NCBI RefSeq assembly: GCF_014650715.1
Contig: NZ_BMVM01000020.1
Span: 80,276-144,275 of the forward strand
Direction: 5' to 3'
Source: Streptomyces bluensis
GTDB lineage: Bacteria; Actinomycetota; Actinomycetes; Streptomycetales; Streptomycetaceae
Length of the DNA: 64,000 nt
The translations under genes were made by a program, and so were the position numbers. The notes beneath the pieces were generated by a model. The model searched no databases. It was given only the letters and a program-made list of their open reading frames with translations, and was not told the DNA's origin. Shown here piece after piece: positions 1 to 8,861 of the stretch (position 1 is its first letter; every line of letters begins with the position of its first letter).

Positions 1-1
1 G

Positions 2-2428
2 GCGCCGGAGAAGTGGCCGGACCCGGCGGCCCTGCTGCTCACCGCGCTCGGGCCGGGCCCGCGGCTGTGGGAGCGGGGCCCGGAGCACCCGGAGGCGCTG
101 ACGGTACGGCTGGGGACGGCCGACCGGGCGGCGCCCGACGGCTCGGGGCTGCTGCCCGCGGTGCCGGTGACGGCCGGGCTGCGCGAGGTCGGCGCGCTGG
201 GACTCGCCGGGCCGCGCGCGCGGCTGCTGGGCCTGGCCCGCGCGGTCGTGGCACAGCTCGCCGCGCTGCACTCGCCCGACACCCTGGAGCTGGTCCTGAT
301 CAGCGCGGACGTCTCCCGCTCCGAGCAGGAGCGCGCGGCCGACTGGTCCTGGCTCGGCTGGCTCCCCCACGTCCGCCCGGGGCACGGCCAGGACTGCCGC
401 CTGCTGCTGGCGTACGACGGCGACCAGGCCACCGCGCGCACGGACGAGCTCCAGCGCCGCCTGGAGGACCACCAGGCGGACAGCGAGAACACCGCGGACA
501 CAGCGGACGCCGGCTTCGCGGGGCCCTACACGGTGGTGCTCGTGGACGGCGACCCGGGCGGAGCCGAGGTGCGCAAGGCCGTCGCACGGCTGGCGGTGCG
601 GGGACCGGCGGCGGGCATCCACGTGGTGTGTCTCGCCGAGACGGAGGCCGCCTCGCCCTCGTCACCGGTGTCGGAGACGTACGAGGCCGCGTGCGAGGTG
701 TCGCCCGCGTTCCGCGCGTGCGGGGCCGTCGCCCTGCTGAGCGGGGACGTCGCCACGGCGCTGCGGCTGACGCGGGTCGCCCCGGCCCGGTCCACGGGGC
801 ACACGACGGGCGACACAGCGTGGCGCCCACGCCCCGAGTCCCGGCAGCCCCACGCACGCGCGGCGGGCCCCTCGGGCCCCACGAGCACCGGCACCGGCAC
901 CGGCACCGGCCACGCGTCGCACCGCACCCACGTCAGCCTCGTCGGCCACCTGCCGGACGACACCGCACACGACCGGGGCAACCGGTCCGACCGAGCCGAC
1001 CGGGCCACTCCCGGCTCCATGACCGGTGCCCCCTCCCTTTCCGGCCCCATAACACCCGGCACCGTGGCCGCGGTCGACGCGGTCTCGGTGGCGTGGGCCG
1101 AGCGGTTCGCGCGGGCACTGGCGCCGCTGCGGCCGGACGGCGCCCCCGGGGAGCGGCACGCGCGCGTGTCGGCGCCGTTGCCCCAGTCGGCGCGGCTGCT
1201 GGACGAGTTGGGGCTGGCGCGGGCCACCCCGGCGTCCCTGATGGCGCGTTGGGCGGACGCGGCCGACGACCCGCAGACGGTGGGCGGGCGGGCCTGGGCC
1301 GTGCTCGGCGCCGGTCCGCGCGGGCCCGTGTGCGCGGACCTCGCCGCCGACGGCCCCCACCTGCTGGTCGAGGGCCCGGCCGGCAGCGGCCGTACGGAGT
1401 TGCTGCGCTCCATCGCCGCGTCACTCGCCGCCGCCGAGCGCCCCGACCGGCTCGGCATCGCCCTCGTGGACGGGCGGGACGGCAGCGACCGCGGCACCGC
1501 TCCGGGCGACGGGCTCGGCGTCTGCACCGACCTGCCCCACGTCGGCACGCACCTCGCGGCCCACGACCCGGTCCGTATGCGGGAGTTCGCCCAGTCCCTG
1601 AGCGCCGAGCTCAAGCGCCGCTCGGAGCTGCTGGGCCGCCTCGACTTCACCGCGTGGCACACCGCGCAGGGGGTGCCCGGGCGCATCGTCGCCCAGCGCT
1701 CGGCGAAGGGCTCGGCGAGCGCGACCGGCGCACCGTCCGGCACCTCCCCCAGCTCCTCCTCCCCCGCCTTCCCCGCCTCCCCCGGCGCCGACGACCTCGA
1801 CACGCCCCCCAGTTCCACCCTGCGGCTGCGCCCGTCCGCGTCCCGTGACCGCACCGACCCCGGCACGCCGCTCGCCCGCCTGGTGGTGATCGTGGACGAC
1901 CTCGACGCGCTGCTGTCCCCGCCGCTCGGTTCCCCGGGCCGCCCGTCGGCCGGCTCCGTCGTACGGGCCCTGGAAGCCGTGGCCCGGGAGGGCGCCCGCC
2001 TCGGTGTGCACCTGGTCGCCGCCACCTCCAGCGGCACCCGTACCGCCGACACCGACCTGGCCCGTGCGGCCACACTCCACGTAGTCCTGGAAGCACCCAC
2101 CCCGGGCCCGGACGAACCGGCCCCGGGTCGCGGCCGGCTGACGGTCCGGCACGACCGGCCCACCGCTCACCCCGCTCCCGCCTCCGCCTCCGACCGTGCC
2201 ACTCCCTTCCAGGCGGGCCGCGTCACCGGCCGCATCCCCCGTACGGCCACGCTCCGCCCCACGGTCGTCCCCCTGGACTGGACCCGTATGGGCGACCCCC
2301 CGGCCCGCCGCCCGGTGCGCGAACTGGGCAACGGGCCCACGGACCTGGCCCTCCTGGCCAGCGCCCTGGACCGGGCGGCCCGCGAGGTCTCGGCGACTGA
2401 GGTGCCGTCACTTCTGGAGCCCCGGTAA
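2..2428 (+). CDS. FtsK/SpoIIIE (EccC-like) ATPase, 5' partial
   Basis: The frame is open from base 2, so only the C-terminal ~808 residues are visible and the true start lies upstream. The first ~130 residues (PEKWPDP, LWERGPEHP, then ADWSWLGWLPHVRP) resemble the segment before the ATPase domains of type VII secretion EccC proteins. One RecA-like fold is evident: Walker A GPAGSGRTE near visible residue 458 and Walker B LVVIVDDLDALL near 626. Low-complexity Thr/Gly/His-rich and Ser/Pro-rich stretches near residues 290-330 and 575-610 interrupt the fold. Streptomyces often encode FHA-FtsK proteins of this kind outside ESX loci; no ESX genes are visible here. DNA- or protein-translocating function is inferred from the family only. 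Confidence 0.8.
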   Translation, partial: APEKWPDPAALLLTALGPGPRLWERGPEHPEALTVRLGTADRAAPDGSGLLPAVPVTAGLREVGALGLAGPRARLLGLARAVVAQLAALHSPDTLELVLISADVSRSEQERAADWSWLGWLPHVRPGHGQDCRLLLAYDGDQATARTDELQRRLEDHQADSENTADTADAGFAGPYTVVLVDGDPGGAEVRKAVARLAVRGPAAGIHVVCLAETEAASPSSPVSETYEAACEVSPAFRACGAVALLSGDVATALRLTRVAPARSTGHTTGDTAWRPRPESRQPHARAAGPSGPTSTGTGTGTGHASHRTHVSLVGHLPDDTAHDRGNRSDRADRATPGSMTGAPSLSGPITPGTVAAVDAVSVAWAERFARALAPLRPDGAPGERHARVSAPLPQSARLLDELGLARATPASLMARWADAADDPQTVGGRAWAVLGAGPRGPVCADLAADGPHLLVEGPAGSGRTELLRSIAASLAAAERPDRLGIALVDGRDGSDRGTAPGDGLGVCTDLPHVGTHLAAHDPVRMREFAQSLSAELKRRSELLGRLDFTAWHTAQGVPGRIVAQRSAKGSASATGAPSGTSPSSSSPAFPASPGADDLDTPPSSTLRLRPSASRDRTDPGTPLARLVVIVDDLDALLSPPLGSPGRPSAGSVVRALEAVAREGARLGVHLVAATSSGTRTADTDLARAATLHVVLEAPTPGPDEPAPGRGRLTVRHDRPTAHPAPASASDRATPFQAGRVTGRIPRTATLRPTVVPLDWTRMGDPPARRPVRELGNGPTDLALLASALDRAAREVSATEVPSLLEPR

Positions 2429-2675
2429 AGCTGAAGCGGCGCTAAAGTCCGGTGCGCCGGGGTGCCGGGGCGCAGCCCCATGAGGGGCGTCCCTCCCACC
2501 AGCCCCCACCAGCACACGAACCGTGCCCAACCGACGGACGCACAGGTCACGACGCGATTACGATCATGAAGTTGTCCGTGCAGACGCTCTTGCCGCCCCC
2601 CAAGTCGCAGCGTAAACAGTGCGGCACGGGACAGCGCTCCGGCTGTCGGATGAAGAACGAAGAACGGGGCAGTGA

Positions 2676-4082
2676 ATGCGCAGCACACTTCGTGCACGCA
2701 GGTCGCTCTCGCAGATGCGACCACACAGAAAACCTGGGGCCGCCAAGGCCGTTGCCGCCCTCGCGGCGGGCGTCCTCGCTCTCTCCCTCACCGCCTGCGG
2801 CGGTGACGGCGACGGCGGGGACAGCGGCGACACGGGCGGCGACACCAGCAAGGCCACCGTTCAACTGCCCAAGCTGGACGGTCAGAAGCTGGAGGTCGCG
2901 GCCGTCTGGACCGGCCCGGAGCAGGAGAACTTCACCAAGGTCCTGGACGAGTTCGAGAAGCGCACGGGTGCGACGGTCAGCTTCGTCCCCACGGGCAACA
3001 ACACCTCCACGTTCCTCGGTACCAAGATCGAGGGCGGCCAGCCGCCGGACGTCGCGTTCCTGCCCCAGGTCGGCGTGCTGCACCAGTTCGCCGAGAAGGG
3101 CTGGATCAAGCCCCTGGGCAGCGCCGCCGAGGAGCAGCTGAAGAAGAACTTCTCGAAGGGCTGGGTCGACCTCGGCGCGTACAAGGGCAAGCAGTACGGC
3201 GTGTATGTGAAGGCCGCGAACAAGTCGCTGGTCTGGTACAACACCCAGGCGTTCGAGGCGGCCGGGATCACCGACCCGCCCGGGACCTGGGACGAGTTCG
3301 TCCAGACCGCGCAGACGCTGTCCGACGCGGGGTCCCCCGCGGTCTCCATCGGCGGCGCCGACGGCTGGACGCTCACCGACTGGTTCGAGAACGTCTACCT
3401 CTCGCAGGCGGGCCCGGAGAAGTACGACCAGCTGGCCAAGCACGAGATCAAGTGGACGGACCCCTCCGTCAAGGAGGCCCTGACCACGCTGGCCGACCTG
3501 TGGGGCAAGGACGAGCTCATCGCGGGCGGCCGCAAGGGCGCGCTGGGCACGGAGTTCCCGAAGTCGGTCGTCCAGACGTTCTCCGGTGACACCCCGGCCG
3601 CGATGGTCTTCGAGGGCGACTTCGTGACCGCGAACATCAACGCCGACACCAAGGCGAAGGTGGGCACGGACGCCAAGATGTTCCCCTTCCCGGCGGTCGG
3701 CTCCGACTCCCCGGTGGTCAGCGCCGGCGACGCGGCGGTGGCGCTGAAGGACAGCAAGGGCGCGCAGGCCCTGCTGACGTTCCTGGCGTCGACGGACGCG
3801 GCCGAGATCTGGACGGCTCAGGGCGGCGTCATCACGCCCAACAACAAGATGGACATGAAGTCGTACAAGGACGGCGTCACCCGCGAGATCGCCAAGGCGC
3901 TGCTCGCCGCGGGCGACGACTTCCGCTTCGACATGTCCGACCAGGCGCCTGCGGCCTTCGGCGGCACGCAGGGCATCGGCGAGTGGAAGGGCCTGCAGGA
4001 CTTCCTGCGGGACCCGAAGAACGTGGCGGGCGTCCAGCGCAAGCTGGAGGCTGACGCGGCCAAGGCGTACGGGAACGGCTGA
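2676..4082 (+). CDS. Sugar ABC transporter substrate-binding lipoprotein (CUT1)
   Basis: 468-residue extracytoplasmic binding protein of the MalE/UgpB-like family. It has a basic N-terminus, a hydrophobic stretch and a lipobox (LTACGG near residues 38-43), so it should be a lipoprotein anchored outside the membrane. The mature part has the two-lobe binding-protein pattern (VAAVWTGPEQENFTKVLDEF, PDVAFLPQVG, GDFVTANI). An internal ATG (MRPHRK) is an alternative start that would still leave a full signal peptide. Two permease genes follow within 10 bp, forming an operon. No ATPase gene is present, as is usual in Streptomyces, where the shared ATPase MsiK energises many CUT1 importers. The sugar cannot be told from sequence; an alpha-glucoside is one possibility. 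Confidence 0.9.
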   Translation: MRSTLRARRSLSQMRPHRKPGAAKAVAALAAGVLALSLTACGGDGDGGDSGDTGGDTSKATVQLPKLDGQKLEVAAVWTGPEQENFTKVLDEFEKRTGATVSFVPTGNNTSTFLGTKIEGGQPPDVAFLPQVGVLHQFAEKGWIKPLGSAAEEQLKKNFSKGWVDLGAYKGKQYGVYVKAANKSLVWYNTQAFEAAGITDPPGTWDEFVQTAQTLSDAGSPAVSIGGADGWTLTDWFENVYLSQAGPEKYDQLAKHEIKWTDPSVKEALTTLADLWGKDELIAGGRKGALGTEFPKSVVQTFSGDTPAAMVFEGDFVTANINADTKAKVGTDAKMFPFPAVGSDSPVVSAGDAAVALKDSKGAQALLTFLASTDAAEIWTAQGGVITPNNKMDMKSYKDGVTREIAKALLAAGDDFRFDMSDQAPAAFGGTQGIGEWKGLQDFLRDPKNVAGVQRKLEADAAKAYGNG

Positions 4083-4091
4083 CGTCCCGAT

Positions 4092-5447
4092 ATGACGCAA
4101 TCCGTTGCCAAGTCGACGGGGGGCACCGGCAGCACGCCGGCGCCCCCCGTCGCCTCGCGTAAGAGCGTGACGGGCACCCGGCTGTGGGTGGCGGTGCTGT
4201 TCCTGCTGCCCGCGCTGGTGCTGCTCGGCTCGCTCGTGGTCTACCCGATCGGGTACTCGGTCTGGCGCAGTCTGTTCGACGCGGACGGCTCGGGCTTCGT
4301 CGGGCTCGACAACTACGTCGACATCTTCTCCGACGACTCCACGCTGACCGCCGTGCGGAACACGGCGATCTGGGTGGCCGTCGCCCCCGCGATCGTCACC
4401 GCGCTGGGCCTGATCTTCGCCGTCCTCACCGAACGGGTGCGCTGGGGGACGGCGTTCAAGCTGATCGTCTTCATGCCGATGGCGATCTCGATGCTCGCGG
4501 CGGGCATCATCTTCCGGCTGGTGTACGAGCAGGATCCGAACCAGGGCGTGGCGAACGCGGTGGTCACGTCCGTGCACGACACGTTCGTCGACCAGTCGGT
4601 GTATCCGAAGGCCCGCCCCAATCCCCAGGTCAGTGATCTGAAGCCGTCCGGCGGTGGCTCGTTCACCACCACGGGTACGGTCCGGGCGGGCACCCCGGCC
4701 CTGCTCCCCCTGGTCGGCATCGCCCCCAACCGGCTGCCCGGCACCCCGCAGGACGCGAAAGCGGCCACGGGCGACGGCGTCACCGGCACCGTCTGGCTGG
4801 ACTTCAAGCTGGGCGGCGGCGGGGAGAAGGGCGCGGTCGACGCGGGTGAGAAAGCGCTGAAGGGCGTCAAGGTCGAGGCGGTCAAGGGCGGCAAGGTCGT
4901 CGCCTCCGCGACCAGCGGCGCCGACGGCACGTTCTCCCTGCCCAAGTCCGCCGAAGGGGCCCAACTGCGGCTGCCCGGCTCGAACTTCGCGGCGCCGTAC
5001 AACGGCATCGACTGGCTCGGCCCGGCCCTGGTGACCCCGGCCATCATGGGCTCGTACATCTGGATGTGGGCGGGCTTCGCGATGGTGCTGATCGCGGCGG
5101 GGCTGGCCGGAGTGGACCGCAACCTGCTGGAGGCGGCCCGGGTGGACGGCGCCAACGAGTGGCAGGTGTTCCGCAGGATCACCGTGCCGCTGCTGGCACC
5201 GGTCCTGGCCGTCGTCCTCGTCACGCTGATGATCAACGTGATGAAGGTCTTCGACCTCGTCTACATCATCGCGCCGCAACCCAGTCAGGACGACGCGGCC
5301 GTCCTCGCCCTGCAGCTGTATCTCGTGTCGTTCGGCGGCGGAGGCAACGAGGGCCTCGGCAGCGCGCTCGGTGTCGTTCTGCTGCTGCTCGTCCTGCCGG
5401 TGATGTGGGTCAACATCCGGCGTCTGCGGAAGGAGCGTCAGCGGTGA
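4092..5447 (+). CDS. Sugar ABC transporter permease with large extracytoplasmic insert
   Basis: 451-residue CUT1 inner-membrane permease (MalF-like position). Membrane segments lie near residues 35-60, 95-120, 130-155 and then from ~310 to the end. The EAA loop that docks the ATPase reads LEAARVDGANEWQVFRRI. Between the third and fourth segments is a soluble insert of about 135 residues (roughly 165-303). It contains GVTGTVWLDFKLGG and ATSGADGTFSLPKS, the pattern of carboxypeptidase-regulatory or Cna-B-like beta sandwiches. Ordinary CUT1 permeases are about 300 residues and lack this. It overlaps the next gene by 4 bp. No strong ribosome site precedes the ATG, so translation is probably coupled to the upstream gene. 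Confidence 0.88.
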   Translation: MTQSVAKSTGGTGSTPAPPVASRKSVTGTRLWVAVLFLLPALVLLGSLVVYPIGYSVWRSLFDADGSGFVGLDNYVDIFSDDSTLTAVRNTAIWVAVAPAIVTALGLIFAVLTERVRWGTAFKLIVFMPMAISMLAAGIIFRLVYEQDPNQGVANAVVTSVHDTFVDQSVYPKARPNPQVSDLKPSGGGSFTTTGTVRAGTPALLPLVGIAPNRLPGTPQDAKAATGDGVTGTVWLDFKLGGGGEKGAVDAGEKALKGVKVEAVKGGKVVASATSGADGTFSLPKSAEGAQLRLPGSNFAAPYNGIDWLGPALVTPAIMGSYIWMWAGFAMVLIAAGLAGVDRNLLEAARVDGANEWQVFRRITVPLLAPVLAVVLVTLMINVMKVFDLVYIIAPQPSQDDAAVLALQLYLVSFGGGGNEGLGSALGVVLLLLVLPVMWVNIRRLRKERQR

Positions 5448-6370
5448 CCGCCCTCGACACGACCACGCCCGGGGCACCGAAGCCGGGCGCCCCGGCGCCC
5501 GACACCGCCGCACGCGCCGAACGGTCGGTGGCCGCCCGGCTGGCGAGCGGTGTGGCGGGCGGCGCGATGCGCGTCTTCCTGCTGCTGGTGGCCCTGTTCT
5601 GGCTGGTGCCGACCTTCGGCCTGCTGGTCTCCTCGTTCCGCGAGCCGACCGACATCGCCACGTCGGGCTGGTGGAAGGTCTTCACGGCCCCCGCCCAGCT
5701 GACCGCGAAGAGCTACGAGTCACTGCTCCAGAACGACGACATCACCAGCTCCCTGTTCAACACGATCTGGATCACGGTCCCGGCGACGCTCCTGGTCATC
5801 CTGGTCGGCGCGATGGCCGGGTACGCGTTCGCGTGGATGGACTTCAAGGGCCGCGACTGGTGGTTCATGGGCGTGGTGGCGCTGCTGGTGGTGCCGGTGC
5901 AGGTGGCGCTGATCCCGTTGTCCGGTCTCTTCCGTGACCTCGGGATCTTCGGCGACATCATCGGCGTCATCCTGTTCCACGTCGGCTTCGGACTGCCGTT
6001 CGCGATCTTCCTGTTGCGGAACTTCTTCGCGGAGATCCCCCGGGAACTGCTGGAGGCGGCCCGGCTGGACGGCGCCGGAGAGGCCCGGCTGTTCCTGACC
6101 GTCGTGCTGCCGCTCGGCGCACCGGCGATCGCCTCGCTGGGGATCTTCCAGTTCCTGTGGGTGTGGAACGACATGCTGGTCGCCCTGGTGTTCTCCAACT
6201 CGGAATCGCAGCCGCTCACGGTCGCCCTGCAACAGCAGGTGCGGCAGTTCGGCAGCAACATCGAGATCCTCGCCCCGGGCGCCTTCATCTCCATGGTGAT
6301 CCCGCTGGCCGTGTTCTTCGCGTTCCAGCGGCAGTTCGTGTCCGGAGTGATGGCGGGTGCGGTGAAGTAG
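5444..6370 (+). CDS. Sugar ABC transporter permease (MalG-like)
   Basis: 308-residue second CUT1 permease. The GTG start overlaps the previous stop (GTGA) and is preceded by AAGGAG, which fixes the start. Six membrane segments are visible, with the EAA loop LEAARLDGAGEARLFLTVVL near residue 207 and the closing FAFQRQFVSGVMAGAVK typical of MalG-type proteins. It pairs with the insert-bearing permease to form the channel. A strong hairpin 44 bp downstream probably ends this transporter operon. Confidence 0.92.
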   Translation: MTALDTTTPGAPKPGAPAPDTAARAERSVAARLASGVAGGAMRVFLLLVALFWLVPTFGLLVSSFREPTDIATSGWWKVFTAPAQLTAKSYESLLQNDDITSSLFNTIWITVPATLLVILVGAMAGYAFAWMDFKGRDWWFMGVVALLVVPVQVALIPLSGLFRDLGIFGDIIGVILFHVGFGLPFAIFLLRNFFAEIPRELLEAARLDGAGEARLFLTVVLPLGAPAIASLGIFQFLWVWNDMLVALVFSNSESQPLTVALQQQVRQFGSNIEILAPGAFISMVIPLAVFFAFQRQFVSGVMAGAVK

Positions 6371-6413
6371 ACCGTTCCGCACGACGTGGAAGGACACGTC
6401 ACACCACTCGATC

Positions 6414-6447
6414 GGAGGGGGCGCGCCGGCACCGGCGGGCCCCCTCC
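6414..6447 (+). terminator. Hairpin terminator after the sugar transporter operon
   Basis: A 16-bp stem (6414-6429 paired with 6432-6447, one mismatch) with a 2-base loop, very GC-rich, 44 bp after the last permease stop. No T-run follows, which is common for Streptomyces terminators. Confidence 0.6.
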
Positions 6448-6550
6448 CCCGTTCACCTCGGTTCCTCCCGCTTCCCCCGTATGACACACCTGGCGTAACC
6501 CGATCGCCCCCTGGGGCGTTGCCGGGCAGTATGCCCGCGCCGACCCATGG

Positions 6551-8848
6551 ATGTCCCCCGTGCCCAGGTTCAGTGTCATCGTCCCCGCTTACGAGGTTCA
6601 GGCCTACCTGCACGCATGCCTGGAATCCGTGCTGTCCCAGTCCTTCCCCGGCCTCGAACTGATCGTCGTCGACGACGGCTCCCCCGACACGTGCGGCGCG
6701 ATCGCCGACGAGTTCGCGGCCCGTGACCGGCGCGTACGGCCCGTCCACCTGCCCCGGAACGAGGGCCCCGGTCCCGCCCGCAACGCCGGGCTGGACCGCG
6801 CCACCGGCGACTATGTGCTCTTCCTGGACGGCGACGACACCCTCACCCCGGGTGCCCTCCAGGCGATCGCCGACCGCGTCAAGGAGACCGGCGACCCCGA
6901 CGTCCTCGTCTACGGCCACGCGCGCGCCCTGTGGTCCGGCGAGACCCGCCGCGAGGAGCACACCTTCCAGCTCACCGAGGAGGGCCCGGCCCCCTTCCGT
7001 CTCGACGACCGCCCCGGGCTGCTGACGATCATGCCGGTGGCGTGGAACAAGGCGTACCGGCGCGAGTTCCTCCACCGCGAGGGCTTCACGTTCCCTCCGG
7101 GCTGCTACGAGGACGTGCCCTGGACCTATCCGGTCCTGATGGCCGCCGGGTCGATCGCCACCCTCGACCGGGTCTGCGTCCACTACCGCCGGCGGCGCCT
7201 CGGCAGCATCACCCGCACGACGAGCCGCCGCCACTTCGACGTCTTCGCGCAGTACGACCGGCTCTTCGCCCACGTCGACTCCCGTCCCGCGCTGGCCCAC
7301 TGGCGCCCGGCGCTGTTCAGCCGCATGGTCGACCACCTCGGGTCCCTGTACGCCCGGCGCGGCCGGCTGCCGCTCGGCACCCGCGCCGAGTTCCTCCGCC
7401 GGGCCCGCGCCCACTACGCGCGCTACCGTGCGCCCGGCGGGCCGGTGCGTCCAAGTCGTGTGCGCCACGCGCTCGTCCGGCTGGGCAGCCACCGCACGTA
7501 CCAGGTGCTGTCGGCGGCGGTGCGGGGGCTGCGGCACACGGGCCGGTTCGTCTCCCTGCTGGCAGACGGCGGCCGGCGAGCGGCGCTCCGCGTCCACTAC
7601 CGCGTCCAGCGTCTGCTGCCCCTGCACGAGGACCGCGCGCTGTTCTCCTCCCGGCAGGGACGCGGCTACGAGTGCAACCCGGCCGCGCTGGAGGACGCGT
7701 TCCGCACCCTCTCCCCCGGGATGCGCACCGCGTGGGTGGCCCGCCCCGAGCATCACCACACGCTCCCGACAGCGACCCGCCGGGTGACGCCCGGCTCGCT
7801 CGCGTACTGGACGGCCCTGGCCCGCTCCAAGTACCTGGTCGCCAACACGGACATCGACCCACGGCTGGTCCGGCGCGGGGGCCAGGTCCTGGTGCAGACG
7901 CAGGCCGGCACCCCGCTCAAACGCATGGGGCTCGACCTCCGGGACCGCCCGGCCGCCGCCGGCCGCACCGACTTCGCCCGGCAGCTGCGCGGCGCCGACC
8001 AGTGGACCTACGTGCTGTCCGGCAACCGCCACTCCACGCTGGTCTGGCAGCGGGTCTTCCCCGCCGGGTACGAGACGCTGGAGTACGGCCAGCCCCGTAA
8101 CGACGTGTTCCAGCGCGCCACCTCGGAGGACGTGGACCGGCTGCGCGCCTCGCTCGGCATCCCCGAGGGCGCGATCGCCGTCCTGTACGCGCCCACGCAC
8201 CGCGACTACAGGAGCGGGCCCTGCCCGACTCTCGATCTGGACCGCGTGCTGCGCCGCCTCGGCCCCCGCTTCGTGCTGCTGGCCCGCGCCCACCACGCGG
8301 ACGGTGCCCCGCTGGTCGAGTCGCCCGGCGGGCGGCTCCTCGACGTGACCGGCCACCCGAACGTCGAGCGTCTGTGCCTGGCCTCGGACGTGCTGGTCAC
8401 CGACTACTCGTCCCTGATGTTCGACTACGCGTGCCTGGACCGGCCCATCGTGATCCACGCCGCCGACGACGACTGGGCGGCGTACGAGGCGGCCCGTGGC
8501 ACCTACTTCGACCTGCGCTCCTCCCCGCCGGGTGCGATCGCGCGCAGCGAGGACGAGCTGATCGACATCTTCACGACCGGCCACTGGCGCGGTTCCCGCT
8601 CCACCCAGCTGCGGGCCGCGTTCCGGGAGCGGTTCTGCCCGTATGACGACGGGCGTGCCGCCGAGCGGGTCGTACGGCGGGTCGTGCTGGGCGAGAGCGA
8701 CGGCCTGCCGCCCTTCGCGTCCCTCGCCGAGCGCCACCCGGTGCCGTCGGCGGCGGCCCGCCACACGCGGTCCCCAGGGCCTGTTCCGAGTGCCCTCATC
8801 AGGGTGCCGTCCCCCGGCGGCAGGGTCCGCGTCCCCGACACCCTCTGA
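6551..8848 (+). CDS. GT2 glycosyltransferase fused to TagF-like domain (paralogue A)
   Basis: 765-residue two-domain protein. The N-terminal GT2 fold has a full nucleotide-binding site: VVDDGS (D41-D42), FLDGDD (residues 91-96) and CYEDVPW. The C-terminal half (~340-720) is of the CDP-glycerol glycerophosphotransferase (TagB/TagF) family, with RAHH (H581) and TDYSSLMFDYA. The usual HGTPLK motif reads AGTPLK: the first active-site histidine of TagF enzymes is alanine at residue 452. Together such proteins build glycosyl/phosphoglycerol wall polymers. Start: ATG 6551 or GTG 6560, neither with a clear ribosome site; paralogues begin with the VPRFS/MPRLS sequence. First gene of a tandem trio. Confidence 0.85.
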   Translation: MSPVPRFSVIVPAYEVQAYLHACLESVLSQSFPGLELIVVDDGSPDTCGAIADEFAARDRRVRPVHLPRNEGPGPARNAGLDRATGDYVLFLDGDDTLTPGALQAIADRVKETGDPDVLVYGHARALWSGETRREEHTFQLTEEGPAPFRLDDRPGLLTIMPVAWNKAYRREFLHREGFTFPPGCYEDVPWTYPVLMAAGSIATLDRVCVHYRRRRLGSITRTTSRRHFDVFAQYDRLFAHVDSRPALAHWRPALFSRMVDHLGSLYARRGRLPLGTRAEFLRRARAHYARYRAPGGPVRPSRVRHALVRLGSHRTYQVLSAAVRGLRHTGRFVSLLADGGRRAALRVHYRVQRLLPLHEDRALFSSRQGRGYECNPAALEDAFRTLSPGMRTAWVARPEHHHTLPTATRRVTPGSLAYWTALARSKYLVANTDIDPRLVRRGGQVLVQTQAGTPLKRMGLDLRDRPAAAGRTDFARQLRGADQWTYVLSGNRHSTLVWQRVFPAGYETLEYGQPRNDVFQRATSEDVDRLRASLGIPEGAIAVLYAPTHRDYRSGPCPTLDLDRVLRRLGPRFVLLARAHHADGAPLVESPGGRLLDVTGHPNVERLCLASDVLVTDYSSLMFDYACLDRPIVIHAADDDWAAYEAARGTYFDLRSSPPGAIARSEDELIDIFTTGHWRGSRSTQLRAAFRERFCPYDDGRAAERVVRRVVLGESDGLPPFASLAERHPVPSAAARHTRSPGPVPSALIRVPSPGGRVRVPDTL

Positions 8849-8861
8849 CAGGGAGGACAGA

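Noticed and set aside
13..1848. Alternative long frames over the first gene
   Set aside because: They overlap the FtsK/EccC-like frame, are Arg/Ala/Gly/Pro-dominated and lack the Walker motifs.
2461..2490. GGGGC-GCA-GCCCC hairpin after the first gene as a definite terminator
   Set aside because: The stem is only 5 bp and the sequence is part of a common GC-rich motif in Streptomyces gaps; a terminator role is possible but not supported.
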